Assembly (NCBI GenBank): GCA_903813345.2
Contig: CAIIXF020000001.1
Location: 32,856,866 to 32,920,865, forward strand
Origin: Owenia fusiformis
Taxonomy: Eukaryota; Annelida; Polychaeta; Sabellida; Oweniidae
Length of the DNA stretch: 64,000 nucleotides
Direction: 5' to 3'
The position numbers and the translations under genes were made by a program. Below the pieces are notes generated by a model, which was given only the letters and a program-made list of their open reading frames with translations, did not search any database and was not told the origin of the DNA. Below are positions 50,301 to 59,540 of the stretch, piece by piece. The number at the start of each line of letters is the position of its first letter. Positions within the stretch are counted from its first letter, which is position 1.

Positions 50301-53300
50301 GTTAATTAGAAAAGGTAAAACTCAAATATCACGGTAAAAAAATCAAGAGTCATGAACATCTGCTTGTGCCACGCCCACCCTTAAGTGTGGTCTTGAAGAA
50401 TACTGGAACAGCCCCTATTATTTTCAAAAGCTGACAATTTTTGGCATAAGCTTTTCACCAGTAACATGCCTCAATAAACTCTTGAGTATTTTAGGATTCT
50501 TTTTTTATGTAGTAGAACCTCTGGTTTATCGGTAGAACAAGGAAATTTTCATTTTTCATTGAGAAAGATCACCCCTTTTTTCAAGATGGCAGCTTGGGTT
50601 TAGAAAGGGAATAACCTTTATAACATCTGGGTATAGTACTGGCCTGGCACTGGATAGGTGCAGTCAGTAAGCATAAAATAGCCATGGTTACTTCAATGCA
50701 ACCAGCTGATTCAAGTGGTAATTTGTAATCTCCTTAAACCAAGTTTTATCGCATAATCATCGGAATCGGATCGGAATGATCGTTATGTTACGCTGTTGGA
50801 GGACAGTGGTTAAGTTTTAAATTTTTGCAGATCTTTGTGTCTGATTTAATTCCTATCACCCAATATGGCAAGTGCTCCATCAATTCTATTCACCAGATGT
50901 GTTTTACAGTCATATTTGGCACACTGAGTGGACAATAGACATGAGGTTTTATTAGTCATGTACTCACCAAGATTTCAATGGTACCCCTAGAGATCTTTGT
51001 TGGGATGGACAAAGCCTGGAAGAAAGATGTTTTCTCAGGACCAAGACCAGTGTTCTGGGCAGGGATCTTTACATCAATTGGGGCAATAGCTCCAGCTCTG
51101 GCAGGGGCAGCTACTTTATTCTGGAGAAGCCTGTCTCTTACATCAGTGAGGTCATCTTTAGTTAGTACAAAGCCAACATTTCCCTTGATATATGGGAGTA
51201 ACCTACAATTAAGAGCAAAGATAAGAGACATATACTTCAAAATGGACAAAGGATTAAGTAAAAAGTCAACATACTCTAGCCAGTTCTCAGTAAGATAAAC
51301 ATTTTAATGGTGTCTCCTAAGCCGATGCAAGCTGCTGGGTTTTTTAAAAAGTAATTATTATATGTTATGAAATATCTTAAACTTTAAATTAAAAGATTTG
51401 GCTGGAAATGTGTGAACAAGACTTTACTGGCAAGTTCTTTGGAAGATAAAATCAAAACAATTGCCTTAAATTACATTGTATGCCAAAATTCTGATTGGTT
51501 TAAGATTTCCATTCAAAGAAACATCCCTTAAAATCTGAAATTGATACCCAAAACAGTTTGCCTGGGAACAAGTAGACATGGTTAATTGGGATGCCATTCA
51601 CAAACTGATTACAATACAGCAACCAAGGGTGCTACACTCACAGTGTATAACCCAAATGCTCCTACATGCACGACGGAGCGTTTCATTACTGAAATTAAAC
51701 AAAGAAACGCTCCGGAGTAGGAAAACTGACTGGCGGGAATGATGAGCCATCTGACGATTTCCCCAATAATGGGAATAAGAGGTATGAGTTACATATTTCG
51801 AGTATACCATTCGATGGGTGTGATATTCATGTTGTACTTGGCTGGCTGTTGACGTTTAAAGCAATTAGGAAGAGCTGTTCGAAGCAGTTAGTTATCAAAA
51901 TTCAAAAACGTATTTGTCATTCTACCGGTCAAAACCCCTTTTGTCGATTCATCTGATAAGTTGAGCTAAGATTAGAGCACCAACGTATATTTTAGTCAAA
52001 TTCCAATGCTTCAACGCACCATACATTATCGTAATAGTGATTTGATGACCGAAAATCCAGTCTTAAAAATGATGACATTCTCATATTCAAGAAACTCTCC
52101 GATCTGGTTAACACAGTGAACTGGAAACGCTCCGGTAGTCTAGATCAGTTTAGGAAATATATAGCTTGCCTTTTCTTTTCAGGAAGAGAAAGAAAAGATC
52201 TATTATACCCCTTGGCATCAATAGAAGAAAGATTAATTCATATACAAATTTTCGTTTTTTTCTATAGTTTTATGATTTAGCACAGTAGGCATGACATCAT
52301 CTAATGTAGGCTTAAATCAGCTAGTTGCACGTTTAGCACCACCAGGTTCAGATGTTTCAATTTGCCTAACAAGTACAACACGTTTTTGAGAGATAGATTC
52401 GATTCGAAACGCTTCTCTAATAATCTGAAAATTATATCAAAACAAAATGGTAAGAGAATTTCTAAAATTGTGTTCTAAATCGACGGAGCGTTTCGAGGAA
52501 AACAAGCGATTTCTCGAGAACAAGTAATGGATTTGGACTGGGATTTTAGGAAATGAGAATATACGAGTTTGTGATCTACTACTTTAACAGAAAGATTAAC
52601 GTTTTCATAGAAATACTAGTTTAATTAGTAATTTGTGGTCAAATCGTCATCTTCAGATTCGTTCGATCGAAACTACGGAGCTTTGATCAAGCAAATAACA
52701 GCTTACCACCAGAAGTTAATAAATCAGATCTTTGCTCACAGTATTGTTCATCGAATGGTACATAATATTTCACCATAACATATGATATGTAAGAGAAACG
52801 AGAGGAACAATACTTACAGTCATAGTGGAATCTTCATTAGCCGCCATTTTATTTCGCTCCGGAGCGTTTCCGCGTAAATGAAACGCTCCGTCGTGCATGT
52901 AGGAGTGTTTGGGTTATACACCGTGACACTGCTACATGAGTAGTTACTTACTTCTCAAGGCCAGGGTTGTTCTCAATGTGACCACGGATAGCTTTACGCA
53001 TCATGGTGTTTTTGCCCATGAGAACAGCTGAAAAAATTAAAATTGTTTAATGAATCTACAGTATAAGGATAGATAAAGGAATGGTGTATGTTACGAAGTG
53101 TTAGTTCTCAGACTGCTGGATAAAGCAGTTTATTGCTCTCAGCCCTACTGTCCACCCCAGTGGGTCCACCTTATTACAGGTTCTGGGGTGTAGTGACAGA
53201 AAGGCTCACCATCAAATGTCTTCATCATTGAACTGATCATTTAAATTAGCAAAAATAAAAACTAAGAATAACTTTCTACTTATTTTATTCTTCATCAAAA

Positions 53301-53919
53301 ATAAACTATTTAAGTGCAACTTTTCACCATTTAAGAATATTAGAATGTTAAGTTTAAAAATGCCTAATACAAAATCTGAAACATTACATACTAGAACCTG
53401 AAATGTCAAAATTAAAAGCTTTTTTGATGTGATCACTGATGTCATCATAGTGACATATTATTAGCAGCATGAGAAAATGGAAAACTATCAGTTTGATGTA
53501 TCATTGACCCAAAGTTCATCCTATTTTTGAATGAGTGAGAGATGAATTTTGCTATGTAAAACTTTATGGGACATGAGCTGTTTAAATATAACATGAAGCC
53601 GGAATTCAAAATTAAATTGGCTTATGGTATCAAAAAAGTTATCTTCCAAAGTTTTACAGGTATTGCATAGACAATAGATGTTCATCTCTTGGCTTTGATT
53701 TTGGCTTTAAATAAAGGCCAAGTTATATGTTTAACTTGTGTGAACTGAAAGTAAAGACTACTCACTTGCTGTGCCTCTCATAAACTGACGGATATTCTGC
53801 ATTTGTTTTGAGCCCACATTGTCAGCACCAACGATGAAAAGTCTTGGGTACTCATCCAAAAGTTGGATAATCTTCAGGAAATAGTTAGCCTTCCAGGTTG
53901 CCTTATCTTCCCTAACCAT
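35176..53919 (-). CDS. RPLP0: 60S acidic ribosomal protein P0 (uL10), six coding exons
   Basis: Encodes the P0 scaffold of the large-subunit ribosomal stalk, which binds 28S rRNA, carries the P1/P2 dimers and helps recruit elongation factors. Coding exons on the minus strand: 53919-53766, 53027-52952, 51202-50968, 43471-43286, 36116-35976 and 35331-35176. All five introns have GT-AG ends and the phases join to an open frame of 315 codons plus TAA. Recognisable stretches include [20 protein letters not shown] at the start, [56 protein letters not shown] and VPHSIVNGF. The acidic tail ends [10 protein letters not shown], the P-protein C-terminus used for factor binding. Length matches the family (317 in human). 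Introns are about 0.74, 1.75, 7.5, 7.2 and 0.64 kb; introns 3 and 4 are filled with satellites and foldback elements. No frameshift or stop was seen, so the gene is probably functional. Confidence 0.97.
35976..36116 (-). CDS. RPLP0: RPLP0 coding exon 5
   Basis: This 141-nt exon reads [20 protein letters not shown], then [20 protein letters not shown] and SFKEAET, matching the P0 region that precedes the hinge. The acceptor is TTTAAG|GGTGTA and the donor GACG|GTTAGT. Confidence 0.95.
36500..36650 (+). repeat. Satellite F1-related fragment in RPLP0 intron 4
   Basis: GTGAACAATATCATACCTAA, AACATAGCAGTGTGGA and CCAGAAAGCAAGATGGCCAC match 3015-3100, followed by one F1-like unit. Confidence 0.75.
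37446..37660 (+). repeat. Direct repeat about 171 bp apart
   Basis: GACACAAAGGGCAACATATT followed by GAAAACACAAATC occurs at about 37451 and again at about 37622. Confidence 0.8.
37808..37890 (+). repeat. Two tandem 41-bp units
   Basis: AACCCATTGTTTTGCTNTCA followed by AACAAGTGGAGGTATTT, repeated twice. Confidence 0.85.
38630..38721 (-). repeat. tRNA-derived SINE head
   Basis: On the minus strand, GGTTATCTAGTGGTTAAGGC is an A-box region and GGTTCAAACCC a perfect B box, ~70 nt apart. The spacing is longer than in a normal tRNA because of an extra ~25 nt, so this is a SINE head rather than a tRNA gene. Confidence 0.6.
38890..39565 (+). repeat. Satellite F2, array 2
   Basis: The same units as at 24 kb, closing with GGGCCAACGGTATTTGAGTA, a GACG array at about 39474-39518 and CCCTCCGAACTTCGTTTGAT. 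Confidence 0.9.
40140..40735. other. Intronic AT-rich stretch, nothing recognised
   Basis: Within RPLP0 intron 4; no repeat or RNA motif was recognised. Confidence 0.45.
40735..41110 (+). repeat. Satellite F1, short array in RPLP0 intron 4
   Basis: About two and a half units with AAAATGGCCGCCAGAATGCA, TTAATCAG(C/T)TCTAGAACT and CATGTAA(C/T)ATGTGTA. Confidence 0.85.
41559..41653. repeat. Hairpin with perfect 20-bp arms
   Basis: AGCCCACACTCCCACAAAAA at 41559-41578 is the exact inverse of 41634-41653, with a 55-nt loop. Possibly a miniature foldback transposon. Confidence 0.85.
41654..43285. other. RPLP0 intron 4, no recognised feature
   Basis: Unique-looking AT-rich sequence up to the exon 4 donor; short frames only. 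Confidence 0.45.
43286..43471 (-). CDS. RPLP0: RPLP0 coding exon 4
   Basis: This 186-nt phase-0 exon reads [20 protein letters not shown] through [19 protein letters not shown] to LLRRFME. The acceptor is TTTTCAG|AATGAG and the donor ATGGAG|GTGAGA. Confidence 0.95.
43559..43694 (-). ncRNA. Candidate intronic C/D-box snoRNA, copy B (RPLP0 intron 3)
   Basis: Paralogue of the intron 1 element, nearly identical through the middle. The terminal stem here is ATGCTAC with GTAGCAT (7 bp), entirely different from copy A's AGTTC/GAACT but again fully paired. The C box is GTGATGA and the D box CTGA. The 3' end is 87 nt upstream of the exon 4 acceptor. Paired stems with different sequences in the two copies argue for selection on structure. 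Confidence 0.68.
46201..46509 (-). pseudogene. Relic of a Cys-rich element-borne protein
   Basis: An open 102-residue frame in the loop of the 44-50 kb foldback. It reads [26 protein letters not shown] and then [20 protein letters not shown] followed by KCFF. The CxCxxxCxxxxCxC spacing resembles the C-terminal Cys cluster I remember from uncharacterised proteins of invertebrate repeats (ACxxLVxCxCKxxCxxxRCKC). Upstream domains are absent and the frame runs into the repeat, so it is probably a decayed piece. Confidence 0.4.
48990..50010 (+). repeat. Satellite F2, array 3
   Basis: About six ~135-bp units with AAAATGGCGGCCATTTT and its inverse in nearly every unit, then the standard end block. 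The GACG tract is cut short after GGACGGACGGG and joins the next module. Confidence 0.9.
50008..50090. repeat. Inverted pair of CAATATAGTGAAATATTGG module
   Basis: GCAAAATAGTGAAATATTGG, ACC, a short spacer, then GGTCCAATATTTCACTATAT TGCCC and AAATGACGTTATT, mirroring the tandem pair at 11.4 kb. Confidence 0.75.
50291..50967. other. RPLP0 intron 3, nothing recognised
   Basis: AT-rich; one AAGATGGCAGC box at about 50583 but no array. Confidence 0.45.
50968..51202 (-). CDS. RPLP0: RPLP0 coding exon 3
   Basis: This 235-nt exon runs from [18 protein letters not shown] through [15 protein letters not shown] to [10 protein letters not shown], the P0 core. The acceptor is TTGTAG|GTTACT, the donor TTG|GTGAGTA, and the exon ends in phase 0. 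Confidence 0.95.
51638..52926. mobile_element. 1.29-kb TIR element inside RPLP0 intron 2
   Basis: The ends form long inverted repeats, about 70-80 bp, both reading TCACRGTGTATAACCCAAA and later CATGCACGACGGAGCGTTTC. Further AACGCTCCGGAG boxes lie subterminally and inside (52124-52140, 52480-52495). A CAC triplet flanks both sides, and a wider TGCTACA is also present on both sides, so the target duplication length is uncertain. No transposase frame is visible, so it is non-autonomous. The right end falls about 25 bp from the RPLP0 exon 2 donor. Confidence 0.8.
52317..52847 (-). CDS. Putative two-exon 45-codon reading frame inside the TIR element
   Basis: On the minus strand, ATG at 52847 opens [10 protein letters not shown] and meets a strong donor (ACT|GTAAGTA) at 52818. 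A pyrimidine-ended acceptor (ATTTTCAG) at 52425 opens exon 52424-52317, reading [20 protein letters not shown], then [15 protein letters not shown] and TGA. Both junctions are phase 0. The ATG lies just inside the terminal repeat, within an AAAATGGCGGC box. I recognise no family. It may be a captured host fragment, a small transposon protein, or chance. It lies on the same strand as RPLP0, so its exons could be spliced into RPLP0 transcripts. Confidence 0.35.
52952..53027 (-). CDS. RPLP0: RPLP0 coding exon 2
   Basis: This 76-nt exon encodes [20 protein letters not shown] and NPGLE. Its acceptor is TTTTTTCAG|CTG and its donor GAGAA|GTAAGT. A transposon end lies only about 25 bp inside the following intron. 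Confidence 0.95.
53103..53234 (-). ncRNA. Candidate intronic C/D-box snoRNA, copy A (RPLP0 intron 1)
   Basis: On the RPLP0 strand the element runs: stem AGTTC, C box ATGATGA, a possible C' TGATGG, a long internal hairpin (CACCCCAG pairing CTGGGGTG, with CTGTC/GACAG), a possible D' in GGCTGAGAG, the D box CTGA, then stem GAACT. The first and last 5 nt pair to form the terminal stem that a C/D snoRNA needs. The 3' end is 75 nt upstream of the exon 2 acceptor, the usual spacing for intron-encoded C/D snoRNAs. A second copy lies in intron 3. I could not name the snoRNA or its target. Internal structure is heavier than in most C/D snoRNAs, so a dispersed repeat is the main alternative. Confidence 0.68.
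53235..53765. other. RPLP0 intron 1 remainder, nothing recognised
   Basis: AT-rich intron sequence upstream of snoRNA candidate A. Confidence 0.45.
53766..53919 (-). CDS. RPLP0: RPLP0 coding exon 1
   Basis: Residues 1-51 plus one base. The ATG at 53919 follows CACCAAG, and the next codons read VREDKATWK, the standard P0 N-terminus, which fixes the start. The donor is AGCAA|GTGAG at 53765. Confidence 0.95.
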
Positions 53920-53967
53920 CTTGGTGTATTAGGGATTGCTGCTACACAGTTTAAAGAGAAGACTGCA
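53920..53967 (-). promoter_or_regulatory. RPLP0 5' UTR with acceptor or TOP-like tract
   Basis: Upstream of the ATG the minus strand reads TTTCTTTGCAG then TCTTCTCTTTAAACTG. This can be a 3' splice site at 53963/53962 with an unseen noncoding first exon further upstream. It can also be a 5' terminal oligopyrimidine start (TCTTCTCTTT), which ribosomal protein mRNAs typically use. The sequence alone does not decide. Confidence 0.5.
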
Positions 53968-54169
53968 AAGAAATAATTTGAAATAACTTTGATTAGTCCT
54001 TGTACATCACCAGTGATCTCCCAGGATATTTTTGTAGCATGGGGGAATTTTTAATGAAGTTTCACCACTCCCTTTGCTTACACGAAGGCTTCCCATATGA
54101 CCGCTGTGTTACAGATGGCTACCCTTCCGATGTAATAAAAAACAGCGAATCTCTTGTCTTGTCCAACCT

Positions 54170-54352
54170 ATGACAACACTTTTTAATTACATTTTCAATA
54201 AAGGTGACTATCCAGATCAATGGATCATTGGCATGCTCAGTCCCATCTTCAAGCAAGGAAGTCAATTCAATCCAGATAATTATAGAGGTATTAATGTCCT
54301 GGCATGTATTGATAATGTATTTGATTCAGTGATTCATAACATAAGTTTTTAA
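54170..54352 (+). pseudogene. LINE reverse transcriptase fragment
   Basis: The frame reads LFNYIFNKGDYPDQWIIGML and then SPIFKQGSQFNPDNYRGINV LACID. This is the N-terminal RT region of non-LTR elements (YPxxW..I.PIFKKG...NYRGI). Only about 60 residues remain and the frame ends soon after, so it is a dead 5' and 3' truncated copy. It lies just upstream of RPLP0. Confidence 0.8.
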
Positions 54353-54359
54353 TGCTGAG

Positions 54360-55430
54360 ACAGATAACTCACAAGATCGATATCAAGGTGCATTCAAGAA
54401 AAACAGTAGAACAACAAACACTGGCATGTAGCGGCCCTGATATCGATAAATTCTACACGCAATATAACCAGATACTACGTGAATGATTAAAACTCTACAC
54501 ACTAGAGCTTCGATATCCGGGCACTTACTCTTACACTGAACTGAAAATTGAATCGTCTGCACGTGTATGTGTTGGCTTCCGTGCACGTTTATCAACATTT
54601 ATACTCAACTGAGAGAGCAGGCATGCTTATATCAAGTAATAGTTGGATTTAATTACAAGTGGGTGCATTTGTAACACAATATGTTGCTGATAGAGTGTCA
54701 TTAGAAGAACCATTAAATCTCAAGATAAGAGCCTGATTTTAAATGAAGGACCCACAGTCCTGTGCTCACACAGTTTGGAACCTACAGAGGAATGTATATA
54801 CTGACTTTCAAACAAAAATATTGATTTGGATTTGTAGTCTTGAACTTTGAGAAACTTAGATTGTAGATAGCACAGTTGTGTGACCTAGTTTGATGACCTT
54901 TGACCTTGAAAAATAACTTATTTTTACTGTTTTTTGACATCAAATATCACAAAAACGGTAAAAATTTGATACTGACATATATTGAGCAATATGTAGGGAA
55001 TGCTTAAATCTAGTAATGATGTAATTCATTGCAAGAAATGATCAAGTATAAGGCAAACTTTGAGAAACTTGTCAATCAAAAAACCTGCCATTGACTTTAT
55101 ACATGAGAAAGTTTCTTGAAAATGACTTAGTCCTACTTTTTGTCAAATTTTATAGAGTAAAAACCAAAAACTGTAATTCCAAGAGCTTTGAAATCTTCAG
55201 AGGATATAAGTTGCATATACAGCAACTACTAAAAGTTATTTGAAAGTTCTACTTCAACAAAGTGTCTAGTATTTACAGAAAATTTGACTTTTTGACGTCA
55301 AAATCCGCAATTTCTCGGAAACCGGGCGAACTTGTGAAATGGCGATGATAGGTCAAATAGGCATTACGGATATGCATAAAATGAATGTGGATATGACTCA
55401 ATCCGAATAGCAGTTTTAATTTGTGCGGCC
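54360..55430. other. No recognisable gene
   Basis: Short frames only. A GACCTTTGACCTTGAAAAA phrase occurs near 54893. The sequence leads into a GGACGGACGGA tract at about 55437-55450. Confidence 0.45.
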
Positions 55431-55999
55431 AATGTTGACGGACGGACGGACCAACAGACGCCTGGTCGATCCCATAGGCTCACTATGTGAGCCAATTATG
55501 GGACTGCTCACTTTCCTGATATTACAGAGTTCATTCGCCTTTGGTCTGGCCTTACACGTCATACATTTGCATAAGGCGGCCTTGCTCAATCAGCTTCTAT
55601 ACGCCCGTTGCAGGCAAACAGCAGATAGTTCAATAGTGGATATACATGTAATGAAAGAAATTCAAATGATAGACCATACATATGATAATGAAACATCAGT
55701 GACAATGGATATTTTCAATACTTGAATCGGGACTTGAATTTAAATACCAGTAGCTTCACAATGATTTTAAGCAGTCCTCGAGTGTGCCATTCCAATAAAT
55801 CAACTTATCTTGTTGAATATATTACAGACTAAATATTCTCTGTGACTACATGTATACAGTTTATTGTAAGTGCATGAAACTAGGATTTGAAACAGGTACA
55901 TAATAGATATTGAACAAGATCGCAAACTATGCAAAATCATTGTTCGGTAAGAAATAATAAAAAAAAATTAGTACCATGGGTACTGGGCTCACATGGTGA

Positions 56000-58260
56000 C
56001 AGAAAAAAACGGATATAATTTTTTGCTGATTTTTTGTTACAAAATTATATCAAGCCATCTGTCTCTCAGTCAATTAAAATGGATGAAAAAAAAACCGATA
56101 TAATTTTTTGCCAATAATTTGTAACAAAATTATTTCATACAACTACTCTTTACAGTGACATGGCTTTTTGCAATGCAAGACACCTGAAATTATTTGTAAA
56201 GCTAGGAAATGGGCCAAAATTGAATTTCGCGAGACAAAAATGGCGACCATTTTGAAATCAGGCAAGCTTTTGAACCAGGAGTCATAAGGGAGTTTTTTGT
56301 ATTGATGTTGAACAAAAATAACTTGAAACTGGAATCCTATCGACAGAGGTTTTGAGCAAATGGTCCAAAAGAGGATTTCGCGAGACAGATGGACAAATTA
56401 ATGTTAACAAAAATGGCTGAAAATAAAAAAAATGGATATAATATTTTGCTGATTTTTTGTAACAAAATTATTTCATACAACTACCTTTAACAGAGGCATG
56501 GCTTTTTACAATGCAGGACAGCTGAAATTAAAGCTAAAATGTAAAGCTAGGAAATGGGCAAAAAGTGAATTTCGCGAAACAAGAATGGCAACCATTTTGA
56601 AAATAGGCGAGCTTTTGAACCAAGAGTCATAGGAGAGTTTTTGGTATTGATGTTGAACAAAATTAACTTAAAATGTGAATCCTATCGACAGAGGGTTTAA
56701 GGTAAATGGTCCAAAAGCACACTACTATACCTAACACCTAGAAATGCATAAGATACTTTGTTTGTCTAATTGGATTGTTTAGTATAATTTTGAAAGTACC
56801 TTATCAACATCTAACTTTCAACCGATAAACCATTAATAAGGAACAGACAAATAAAAACAAATATATAATCATTACTAATAAGCCAAATGGGTTGCTCATG
56901 AAAGCCAAATGCAAGGTATAGTAGAGTGAAAAGTGGATTTTGCGAGACAGATGGACAAATCAATGTTAACTATATAAAATGGCTGAAAATAAATAAATGG
57001 ATATAATTTTTCGCTGATTTTTCGTAACAAAATTATTTCATACATCTACTCTTTACATTGACATGGATTTTTACAATGTAGGACACTTAAAATTATTTGT
57101 AAAGCTAGGAAATGGGTCAAAAGTGAATTTCGCGAGACAAAAATGGCGGCCATATTGAAAATAGGCGAGCTTTTGAACCAGGAGTCATAGGGGAGTTTTC
57201 TGAATTGATGTTGAACAGAAATAACTTAAAACAGGAATCCTATCGACAGAGGTTTTAAAACGTGCCACAGAAAGTGGATTTCGCGAGTCAGATAGACAAA
57301 TCAATGTTCACTAAAATGGCTGAAAATAAAAAAAATGGATACAATTTTTCGGTGATTTTTTGTAACAAAATTATTTCATATATCTACCCTTTACATTGAC
57401 ATGGATTTTTACAATGTAGGACACCTGAAATTATTTGTAAAGCTAGGAAATGGGTCAAAAGTGAATTTCGCGAGACAAAAGTGACGGCCATTTTGAAAAT
57501 AGCCGAGCTTTTGAACCAAGAGTCATAGGAGAGTTTTTTGTATTGATGTTGAACAAAAATAATTTAAAATGGGAATCCTATCGACAGAGGGTTTAAGGTA
57601 AATGGTCCAATAGTGAATTTTGCGAGTGAATTTTGCGAGACAGATGGACAAATCAATGTTAACTAAAATGGCTGAAAATAAAAAAATGGATATAATTTTT
57701 CGCTGATTTTTTGTAACAAAATTATTTCATACATCTATTCTTTACTTTGCAATGGATTTCTACAATGTGGGACACTTGAAATTATTTGTAAAGCTAGGAA
57801 ATGGGTCAAAAGTGAATTTCGCGAGACAAAAATGGCGGCCATTTTAAAAATAGGCGAGCTTTTGAACCAGGAGTCATAGGGGAGTTTTCTGAATTCATGT
57901 TGAACAGAAATAACTTAAAACAGGAATCCTATCGACAGAGGTTTTAAAACGTGCTACTGTTATTGACAGAAAGTGGATTTCGCGAGTCAGATAGACAAAT
58001 CAATGTTAACTAAAATATGATTTTTTGTAAAAAAATTATTTCATATATCTAATCTTTACATTGACATGGATTTTTACAATGTAGGACACCTGAAATTATT
58101 TGTAAAGCTAGGAAATGGGCCAAAAGTGAATTTCGCGAGACAAAAGTGACGGCCATTTTGAAAATAGGCGAGCTTTTGAACCAGGAGTCATAGGGGGGTT
58201 TTCTGTATTGATGTTGAACAGAAATAACTTAAAACAGGAATCCTATCGACAGAGGTTTTA
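56000..58260 (+). repeat. Satellite F4 (~340-bp units)
   Basis: About six units with GATATAATTTTTYGCTGATT, TTGTAACAAAATTATTTCAT, GTAAAGCTAGGAAATGGG, TGAATTTCGCGAGACAAAAA, TGGCGGCCATTTTGAAAATA, GGCGAGCTTTTGAACCAGGA and CCTATCGACAGAGG. The TTCGCGAGAC box is kept in almost every unit. Confidence 0.9.
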
Positions 58261-58267
58261 AAACGTG

Positions 58268-58345
58268 CCACTATTGTTGACGGACAAACGGACGTACAGA
58301 CGGATGGATGTACAGACGGACGGACGGACAGACAGACGGACAAGT
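58268..58345 (+). repeat. GACG/GACA microsatellite closing satellite F4
   Basis: GACGGACAAACGGACGTACAG-type repeat, followed by AAAGCTCACCATGTGAGCTA. A related end occurs at 55437-55500 (GGACGGACGGACCAACAG, GGCTCACTATGTGAGCC). Confidence 0.85.
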
Positions 58346-58389
58346 GAGTGATTGCAAAAGCTCACCATGTGAGCTAACTAGACAAGAAC

Positions 58390-59540
58390 ACACAATTTGA
58401 GGACGGAAAATCCAAAATGGCCGCCATAGAAATTTACCCAGAATGCCCAAAAATTAGTTAGTTCTAGATTTTCATACTAAGAACCACCCCTGAAAATTTG
58501 AAGTTCATCCATCAAACAGTTAACCAGAAAACATGTAAACAAAACTTTACAGACAAGATTTTAGAATGGAAAATCCAAAATGACTGCCTTGACATTTACC
58601 CAGAATGTCAAAAAACTAATCAGTTCAAGATTTTAATACTAAGAATCATCCTTGAAAATTTGAAATTGATCTACCAAACAGTTCACTTGAAAACGCATAG
58701 ACAAGACTTTACAGCCAAGATTTTAGGACGGAAAATCCAAAATGGCTGCCTTGACAATTACCCAGAGTGCCAAAAAACTAATCAAATTTAGATTTTCATA
58801 CTAAGAATCATCCCTGAAAATTTGAAATTGATCTACCAAACGGTTCACCTGGAAATGCGTAGACAAGACTTTACAGACAAGATTTTAAGACAGAAAATCA
58901 AAAATGGCTGCCTTGACATTTACCCTGAACACCAAAAAACTAATCAGATCTATTTTCATATTTAAAATCATCCCTGAAAATTTGAAATTGATGTACCAAA
59001 CGGTTCACCTGGAAATGGATAGACAAGACTTTACAGACAAGATTTTAAGATGGAAAATCCAAAATGGCTGCCTTGACATTTACCCAGAACGCCCAAAAAC
59101 TGATCAGATCTAGATTTTCATACTAAGAATAATCCCTGAAAATTTGAAATTGATCTACCAAACGGTTCACCTGGAAATGCGTAGACAAGACTTTACAGAC
59201 AAGATTTTTAAGACGGAAAATCCAAAATGGCTGCCTTGACATTTACCCAGAACGCCCAAAAACTAATCAGATCTAGATTTTCATACTAAGAATCATCCCT
59301 GAAAATTTGAAATTGATCTACCGAACGGTTCATCTGGAAATGCGTAGACAAGACTTTACAGACAAGATTTTTAAGACAGAAAAATCCAAAATGGCTGCCT
59401 TGACATTTACCAAGAATGCCCAAAAACTAATCAGATTTAGATTTTCATACTAAGAATCATCCCTGAAAATTTGAAATTGATCTACCAACCGATTCACTTG
59501 AAAACGCGGAAAGACAAGACTTTACAGACAGAAAATCCAA
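58390..59540 (+). repeat. Satellite F5 (~162-bp units)
   Basis: About seven units with AGACAAGACTTTACAGACAA, AAATCCAAAATGGCTGCCTT, GACATTTACCCAGAA, ATTTTCATACTAAGAATCAT and TTGAAATTGATCTACCAAAC. Period about 162 bp, a multiple of three, so several units stay open in one frame; no protein family was recognised. Confidence 0.9.

Noticed and set aside
51278-51300. D-box-like ACTGAGAACT in RPLP0 intron 2, resembling snoRNA candidate A
   Set aside because: No C box or pairing stem at the needed distance.
58498-59113. Repeat-protein-like frames in satellite F5
   Set aside because: The 162-bp period is divisible by three, so frames stay open by arithmetic; stops and frame breaks separate units and no family is recognisable.
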